64,000 bases of DNA from Pseudomonas sp. PDM05 (GTDB taxonomy: Bacteria > Pseudomonadota > Gammaproteobacteria > Pseudomonadales > Pseudomonadaceae). The DNA is taken from contig NZ_JACVAC010000011.1 of assembly GCF_014851685.1 (NCBI RefSeq), positions 124,001 through 188,000 of the forward strand, in the 5' to 3' direction. Below the pieces are notes generated by a model. It was not told where the DNA came from and searched no databases. It was given only the letters and a program-made list of their open reading frames with translations. Positions 59,434-64,000 of the stretch are shown here, piece by piece. Each line of letters starts with the position of its first letter. The first letter of the stretch is position 1. The translations under genes and the position numbers were made by a program.

Positions 59434-60414
59434 TCAGGTGCGTGCACCGGATTGGCGATAACGATCCAGCGCCACCGCGCCAATGATCACGATGCCCTTG
59501 ATGATGTATTGCCAGATGTCCGACACCCCCAGCAGCACCAGGCCGTTGGTGAGCACCGCAATGATCAGGGCCCCGATCAGCGTGCCGCCGATGGTGCCGA
59601 CGCCGCCGGTAAAACTGGTGCCGCCGAGGATCACTGCGGCAATCGCATCCAGCTCATAGGATTGGCCCAGTTGCAGGCCGTTGGCCGCGAACAGCCGCGA
59701 AGCACTCATCACCGCCCCGAGCCCGGCCAATGCGCCGGACATGGCGTAGACGAACAGCAACACCTTCCACACCTTGATCCCCGACAGCCGCGCCGCTTCC
59801 GGATTGCCGCCCACCGAATAGATCTGCACGCCCATCACGGTGCGGCGCAGGATGAACCACGACAAGCCCACCACCGCCACGGCAATCACCACCAGCCACG
59901 GCACGCCGAGGATCGAGTCGTTGCCGATAAAGGCAAACGGCAGGTCCGGGTTGAACACGGTCTTGTCGTCCGCCAGCAAGCGCGCCAAACCGCGCATGGC
60001 AGTCAGCGCACCGAGGGTGACGATAAACGGCGGCAGGCGCATGAACGCGATCAAGCCGCCGTTGACCAAGCCCAGCAACAGACCAAAACCGATGCCCGCC
60101 GCGATCCCGAACATGCCGAACTGCGGCGACATCGACGCCTGCAACGCCACTACCGCCGACGCCGCCAGGATCGCGCCCACCGACAGGTCGATGCCCGCCG
60201 TGAGGATCACAAAGGTCATGCCCGCCGCCAGCACCACATTGACCGAGGCCTGCTGGGTGATGATCGACAGGTTCTGCATAGTCAGGAAGTTTTCGCTGGC
60301 CAGGGCAAAGCCCACCAGCAACAGCACCAGCACCGGCAACATGCCCACCGTGCGCATCAACTCACGTGCACGTTCTGCCTTGCCCATTGTTGTCGTCATC
60401 TGCAATTCAGCCAT
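59434..60414 (-). CDS. Sugar ABC transporter permease
   Basis: A 326-residue RbsC/BPD_transp_2-type permease: about 8-10 helices, MPVLVLLLVGFALASENFLT-like N-terminus after a short cytoplasmic leader, ILTAGIDLSVGAILAASAVV, and the EAA-like DAIAAVILGGTSFTGGVGTI coupling motif. Start Met at 60414 (MAELQMTTTMGKAER) overlaps the ATPase stop; an upstream start is inside the ATPase gene. Pairs with the ATPase and binding protein. Confidence 0.88.
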   Translation of the reverse strand: MAELQMTTTMGKAERARELMRTVGMLPVLVLLLVGFALASENFLTMQNLSIITQQASVNVVLAAGMTFVILTAGIDLSVGAILAASAVVALQASMSPQFGMFGIAAGIGFGLLLGLVNGGLIAFMRLPPFIVTLGALTAMRGLARLLADDKTVFNPDLPFAFIGNDSILGVPWLVVIAVAVVGLSWFILRRTVMGVQIYSVGGNPEAARLSGIKVWKVLLFVYAMSGALAGLGAVMSASRLFAANGLQLGQSYELDAIAAVILGGTSFTGGVGTIGGTLIGALIIAVLTNGLVLLGVSDIWQYIIKGIVIIGAVALDRYRQSGART

Positions 60415-61939
60415 TGGCCACCACCTGATCGCCACCCGTGGCGAGGTCAATAATGCGTTCCTGGGAAATAACCTGACCGGATGCGCCGCCGACCTCGGCG
60501 ACCAACTGGCCTTCGCGCATGATCAGCACACGGTCGCAAGTGCCGATGATCTCCGGCAGTTCGCTGGAGATAACCACGATGCCCACGCCGGCCTGCGCCA
60601 GTTGATTGATGATGCGGTAGATCTCGGATTTGGAGCCGATGTCCACGCCCCGCGTCGGCTCGTCGAGGATCAGCACATGCGGCTTGACCTCCAGCAACCG
60701 CGCCAGCAGCACTTTTTGCTGGTTGCCGCCGGACAACGCGCCGACATTGACCTTGCCCGACGCCACCCGGATCGACAGCGCCTTGATCGCTTCACTGGCA
60801 CGCTGCGCACCGTGGCCGCGATCCAGCACGCCACCGGCGTGGGCGTCCGGCACGCAGGCGCAGACGTTGATGTTGTCGGCCACGCTCATGTCGAGGAACA
60901 GGCCCTGGGCCTTGCGGTCCTCGGTGAGGTACACCACGCCGGCGCGGATCGCGTCCGCCGGAGTGCGCAGTTGGGTGACGGTCTTGCCGACCACTTCAAG
61001 GGTGCCGTGGGTGCGTGGGTCGGCACCGAAGATCAGCCGCGCCAGCTCGGTGCGCCCTGCCCCCACCAACCCGGCGATGCCCAGCACTTCACCGGCATGC
61101 AGGTCGAAGCTGCAATTGCGCACGCGCTTGCCGTCGGCCATGTCGCGCACGCGCATCACCACGTCTCCGGGGTTATAGGCAGCGTGCTCCTTCTTGTAGA
61201 AGCCGGACAGGTCACGACCCACCATCATTTTCACCAGCACCTCGGCCGACAGCGCGTCGCGGGTCAGTTCGCCGATGTACTGGCCGTCACGCAGCACCGA
61301 GACCCGGTCCGACAGCTCATAGATCTCGGCCATGCGGTGGCTGATATAGATGATCGCCAGGCCCTGGCTGCGCAGTTGCTTGATCAACGCAAACAGGCGG
61401 TCGGTCTCGCGGGAGGACAGCGGCGTGGTCGGTTCGTCCATCACCAGGATCTTGGCGTGGGCATGCAGGGCGCGGGCGATTTCCACCAGTTGGCGCTCGG
61501 CAATCGACAGGCTGCTGACCCGCGTCGCCGCCGTGAACTCGGCGCCCAGGCGCTGCAGCACCTCGCGGCAACCGTCCTGCATGCCCTTGCGGTCGATGGT
61601 CCAGCCGCGCCGCAGTTCACGCCCCAGGTAGATGTTCTCGGCCACGCTGAGGTTGGGGCACAGGCTCAGTTCCTGATAGATCACGGCAATGCCGAGGGTT
61701 TTGGCGGTGGCAGGGTCGAAGCTGGCGACGGGTTGGCCGGCAATGCGGATTTCACCGCCGGGATCGGCCTGGTAGGCGCCGGAGAGGATTTTCATCAAGG
61801 TGGATTTGCCGGCGCCGTTCTCCCCCATCAAGGCGTGGATTTCGCCGGGGTAGACCTTCAGGCCGACATTCTTGAGCACACGCAAACCGTTGAAGGTTTT
61901 GCTGATGCCCTGCATCTCAAGCAAGGGTTCAAGGCTCAT
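60407..61939 (-). CDS. Sugar ABC transporter ATPase with two nucleotide-binding domains
   Basis: A 510-residue RbsA-type double ATPase. First domain: Walker A GENGAGKSTLMKILSGAY, signature SLSIAERQLVEIARAL, Walker B ILVMDEPTTPLSSRE. Second domain: degenerate Walker A GLVGAGRTELARLIFG, signature LSGGNQQKVLLARLL, Walker B VLILDEPTRGVDIGS. The asymmetric second site is normal in this family. First gene of the operon; SD AGGAGC before the ATG and a CA motif and LacI-type palindrome further upstream. Confidence 0.93.
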   Translation of the reverse strand: MSLEPLLEMQGISKTFNGLRVLKNVGLKVYPGEIHALMGENGAGKSTLMKILSGAYQADPGGEIRIAGQPVASFDPATAKTLGIAVIYQELSLCPNLSVAENIYLGRELRRGWTIDRKGMQDGCREVLQRLGAEFTAATRVSSLSIAERQLVEIARALHAHAKILVMDEPTTPLSSRETDRLFALIKQLRSQGLAIIYISHRMAEIYELSDRVSVLRDGQYIGELTRDALSAEVLVKMMVGRDLSGFYKKEHAAYNPGDVVMRVRDMADGKRVRNCSFDLHAGEVLGIAGLVGAGRTELARLIFGADPRTHGTLEVVGKTVTQLRTPADAIRAGVVYLTEDRKAQGLFLDMSVADNINVCACVPDAHAGGVLDRGHGAQRASEAIKALSIRVASGKVNVGALSGGNQQKVLLARLLEVKPHVLILDEPTRGVDIGSKSEIYRIINQLAQAGVGIVVISSELPEIIGTCDRVLIMREGQLVAEVGGASGQVISQERIIDLATGGDQVVANG

Positions 61940-61953
61940 GGCTGAGCTCCTGG

Positions 61954-61966
61954 TTTTATTATTTTT
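61954..61966 (-). promoter_or_regulatory. Crc/Hfq-type CA motif at the sugar operon start
   Basis: Minus-strand AAAAATAATAAAA, three AAn units in a row, directly before the AGGAGC ribosome site of the ATPase gene. Confidence 0.6.
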
Positions 61967-62003
61967 GTGGTCGAGCGGGGCCGACTCTAAAACAGAAGCT
62001 TTT

Positions 62004-62021
62004 GCTTGCGCAAGCGCTTGC
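62004..62021. promoter_or_regulatory. LacI-type operator palindrome
   Basis: Two overlapping perfect 12-bp palindromes, GCTTGCGCAAGC (62004-62015) and GCAAGCGCTTGC (62010-62021). The second has the central CG and half-site AAGCG.CGCTT form typical of LacI/GalR proteins. It lies 65-82 bp upstream of the ATPase gene and is the likely site for the LacI-family protein encoded in the operon. Confidence 0.7.
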
Positions 62022-62204
62022 TTAGCTGTTTTTGTGCTTGAAGAAACGTTTCACCAACGACTTTTGTGCAAAAGTCCGGTTAGTACGCACGCACAGTCCA
62101 TCGCGCGCAGTGGTAGCCACAGCGCCGCCATTGGCCTTGGGAAAGGAGGTTGGGTGCGACCAGCTTGCAGGGTGCGGGGCAGCCATGGCTGTTGGAGCGG
62201 TGCG

Positions 62205-62321
62205 CTAAGGCTCCTGCTCTTCGATGAGCGGCACCTGCGCATCATCCATCAGCGAACCGGGGTCTTCATTGCCGGGGTCGTTGAGTTCCTCTTGCGGTTC
62301 CTGCTCACGTTCATCCGACAT
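62205..62321 (-). CDS. Small acidic protein of 38 residues
   Basis: MSDEREQEPQEELNDPGNED then PGSLMDDAQVPLIEEQEP: strongly acidic, proline-containing and without hydrophobic segments, so probably disordered. The ATG at 62319-62321 lies 11 nt beyond the stop of the membrane protein gene (62333), with AGGTGTGG as possible ribosome site, so they form a pair. No family recognised. It is too short for certainty but is in a clean, coupled position. Confidence 0.5.
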   Translation of the reverse strand: MSDEREQEPQEELNDPGNEDPGSLMDDAQVPLIEEQEP

Positions 62322-62332
62322 GATCCACACCT

Positions 62333-62878
62333 CTATGAACCCGGGTTGTCCACCTGGATATAAAACGCATAGGCGCCCAGCAACAACCAGAACACCATAA
62401 ACAGCCACGGCGCACGCATTGAGAATAGCAGCGACTTGCGGTAGCCCTTGTGGGACGACTCGGTCTCGCAGAACAGCGGTGAATCGTCGTACGCAAGGCC
62501 CATCACCGGTTCACTGCGCAACAGCTCGCTTTGCTTGTAGTGCCAGTGGTCAATGATTTCATACGCCGCGCGAATCCCCGGCCAGGCGTTCAGCGAGCTG
62601 AGAATGCCGAGCAAGACCAGGAACGCCGGCACCACCAGGGTGAACAGCTTGCCCCACTCGGGGTTGAGGTTGCCCATGCCGGAGACGAAGGCGATGACCA
62701 GGAAGGATTGCGCCGTGAGGTAGGCGTCTGTGCGGTTGGCCAGGATCGTGGTTTCGTACTGGATCTCACGGCGGTAGAAGTCCAGGCGATCCTTGGGCGA
62801 GCCGAAGATCTTGGCGTTGTGTTCGCTGTGGTCGGTCAGGGCCGTTTCCGGGGAATGCGGCGAGATGATTCTGGGCAC
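62333..62878 (-). CDS. Two-TM membrane protein of unknown function
   Basis: A 181-residue protein with start GTG at 62876-62878 (GGAG 7 nt before). A soluble helix KIFGSPKDRLDFYRREIQYE is followed by TTILANRTDAYLTAQSFLVI, leading into a first TM; a second TM reads LVVPAFLVLLGILSSLNAW; and a third hydrophobic segment lies at the C-terminus (APWLFMVFWLLLGAYAFYI). It resembles proteins now named RipA-family octameric membrane proteins, from memory and untested. The longer frame up to 63127 runs through a REP element and is rejected. Confidence 0.65.
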   Translation of the reverse strand: MPRIISPHSPETALTDHSEHNAKIFGSPKDRLDFYRREIQYETTILANRTDAYLTAQSFLVIAFVSGMGNLNPEWGKLFTLVVPAFLVLLGILSSLNAWPGIRAAYEIIDHWHYKQSELLRSEPVMGLAYDDSPLFCETESSHKGYRKSLLFSMRAPWLFMVFWLLLGAYAFYIQVDNPGS

Positions 62879-62997
62879 GGCGGTGCTCCGTGGGAGGTCG
62901 AGTCCTGTTAGAAGAAGGGGCACCGGATGAAGTTCAAGTTTGTTCGCGCACCAAATCAGCGCAAAGCGCACCCTCCCCCTGTGCGAGCTGTCGCCGT

Positions 62998-63128
62998 TGT
63001 AGTGAGCGGGCTTGCCCCGCGCTGGGGGGCGAAGCCGCCCCAAACCCAGACACCGCGGTCTTCCTGAAATACCGCGGCGGTCTTGTTGGGGCGGCTGCGC
63101 CCCCCAGCGCGGGGCAAGCCCGCTCACT
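62998..63128. repeat. REP doublet (REPIN-like), copy 2
   Basis: Starts GTAGTGAGCGGGCTTGCCCC (62999) and returns inverted GGGGCAAGCCCGCTCACTA ending near 63128, with inner arms GGGGGGCGAAGCCGCCCC and GGGGCGGCTGCGCCCCCC. Closely similar to 55843-55975, including the shared middle CAGACACC.CGGTCTTCCTGA. Confidence 0.85.
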
Positions 63129-63362
63129 AGGGGTTGCGCGGGTTCGCAGTTTAGGGATTTAGAGGTTCCGGCACAGGCATTGCTTTAGTCATTGAACACC
63201 GCCCGCACACAGGAGCTTTCGTTACAACCCGACCCAGAGCCGACCCCATAAGAAAGTAAGGACCAGGCCCATTGGCACCTTCAGCCATGGGCTCATAAAA
63301 ACATGCGTTTTTTTAAACGGCAGTGCCCCCCAAGCCCCACTCGGCACTGACAAGGTACTGGA

Positions 63363-64000
63363 ATGGCTCGATCTTTCTTCGATGAAATGAATGACGCAAA
63401 CGGCGCCTGCCGCGCGCACTATCAGGAATTCTCCCGCTGGTTGGCCAATACGCCACCGGAACTGCTGGCCCAGCGTCGCCGCGAAGCCGACTTGCTGTTC
63501 CACCGCGCCGGCATCACCTTCACCTTGTATGGCGACGAGCAAGACACCGAGCGCCTGATCCCCTTCGACATCATCCCGCGCAGCATCCCCGCCAGTGAGT
63601 GGCGCGTGATCGAACGTGGCTGCATCCAGCGCGTCACGGCACTGAACATGTTCCTCGCCGACATCTACCACGACCGGCGCATCATCAAGGCCGGGATCAT
63701 TCCCGCCGACCAGGTGCTGGGCAACGAGGGTTACCAGCAGGCCATGGTCGGCCTCGACCTGCACCGCGACATCTACTCGCACATCTCCGGCGTCGACCTG
63801 GTGCGCGATGGCGACGGTACCTACTACGTGCTCGAAGACAACCTGCGTACCCCCAGCGGCGTGAGCTACATGCTCGAAGACCGCAAGATGATGATGCGCC
63901 TGTTCCCCGAGGTGTTCGCCAAGCAACGCATCGCGCCGGTGGACCACTACCCCAACCTGCTGCTCAAGACCCTCAAAAGCTCAAGCCGCCTGGACAACCC
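63363..64000 (+). CDS. Circularly permuted ATP-grasp protein (partial at right edge)
   Basis: The first 212 codons of an open frame begin MARSFFDEMNDANGACRAHY. LFHRAGITFTLYGDEQDTER, RIIPRSIP-type LIPFDIIPRSIPASEW, LNMFLADIYHDRRII and YYVLEDNLRTPSGVSYML are characteristic of the circularly permuted ATP-grasp type I (DUF404/DUF407) family, whose genes usually stand beside an alpha-E domain and a transglutaminase-like gene. Function is uncertain; peptide or amide ligation is suggested for the family. The gene continues beyond the window. An in-frame stop was not seen. Confidence 0.88.
   Translation, partial: MARSFFDEMNDANGACRAHYQEFSRWLANTPPELLAQRRREADLLFHRAGITFTLYGDEQDTERLIPFDIIPRSIPASEWRVIERGCIQRVTALNMFLADIYHDRRIIKAGIIPADQVLGNEGYQQAMVGLDLHRDIYSHISGVDLVRDGDGTYYVLEDNLRTPSGVSYMLEDRKMMMRLFPEVFAKQRIAPVDHYPNLLLKTLKSSSRLDN

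Noticed and set aside
59840..61945. 701-codon open frame on the plus strand
   Set aside because: Antisense to the ABC permease and ATPase genes; the product is His/Gln/Ala-rich without family features.
62879..63127. N-terminal extension of the two-TM membrane protein
   Set aside because: It reads through a REP doublet; the GTG at 62878 with a GGAG site gives a natural start.
1..64000. tRNA, rRNA or CRISPR arrays
   Set aside because: No tRNA-like cloverleaf, rRNA sequence or regularly spaced direct repeats were noticed in the window.

Overview
The window reads as a chromosomal segment of a fluorescent-group Pseudomonas. Pointers are the arn lipid A operon order, che2-type chemotaxis cluster, BdlA-like and OprD-family genes, MvaT-type H-NS domain, Crc/Hfq-type CA motifs, GC-rich REP doublets and high overall GC. 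All calls come from reading the sequence and the translated frames by eye; no database search was run. The segment appears to span the replication terminus: a 28-bp site at 13081-13108 matches the dif sequence recalled for Enterobacteria and Pseudomonas, and GGGNAGGG (KOPS-like) octamers seen by eye point towards it from both sides.

Layout. 1-6808 (minus strand): arnC-arnA-arnD-arnT-arnE-arnF-ugd, tightly overlapping, with no arnB at the head of the operon. 7253-12061: a secreted protein of unknown function, a stand-alone tyrosine recombinase preceded by a large inverted repeat, a Bcr/CflA-type exporter and a chemoreceptor. 12335-12793: small heat-shock protein. 12831-17650 is a lower-GC, decayed zone around dif. 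It holds two IS3-family relics, a truncated Shedu-like (DUF4263) gene end and a 52-codon relic of a branched-chain amino-acid binding protein. It also holds intact genes for an Lrp-type regulator, a branched-chain aminotransferase and an HpcH/HpaI aldolase. 16952-21706: a TetR regulator divergent from a four-gene redox operon (old yellow enzyme, SDR, alpha/beta hydrolase, quinone-type oxidoreductase), with a near-perfect 20-bp inverted repeat between them. 22211-23177: a DNA-binding-domain-only MvaT homologue, an NTF2-like protein and an HxlR regulator.

23527-32167 is a complete chemotaxis cluster (MCP-cheY-STAS-cheA-MCP-cheW-cheR-cheD-cheB) without a separate CheY-P phosphatase gene; the first MCP carries a CheZ-like D-x3-Q motif in its tail. 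32302-45576 is a tricarboxylate/dicarboxylate island: tcuR-tcuABC (tricarballylate oxidation and uptake), a Cache-domain chemoreceptor, an OprD-family porin, a CitMHS citrate carrier, a DctA carrier, a PrpF/GalD-family isomerase and a second LysR regulator. Several of these genes carry A-rich AAnAAnAA motifs at their starts, which suggests Crc/Hfq catabolite repression.

45737-47383 encodes an orphan, AT-richer 548-residue protein with a C-terminal PD-(D/E)XK nuclease signature; it is the best candidate in the window for an undescribed (possibly defence) function. 47516-55804: oxaloacetate decarboxylase family protein, OprD porin, BdlA-like double-PAS receptor, RidA, RlhA (U32) rRNA hydroxylase, EamA exporter and Lrp regulator. 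55970-61939 (minus): a ribose-type sugar ABC importer, LacI repressor and xylulokinase-like FGGY kinase behind a LacI-type palindrome and a CA motif. The window ends with a two-TM membrane protein, a 38-residue acidic peptide and the start of a circularly permuted ATP-grasp gene.
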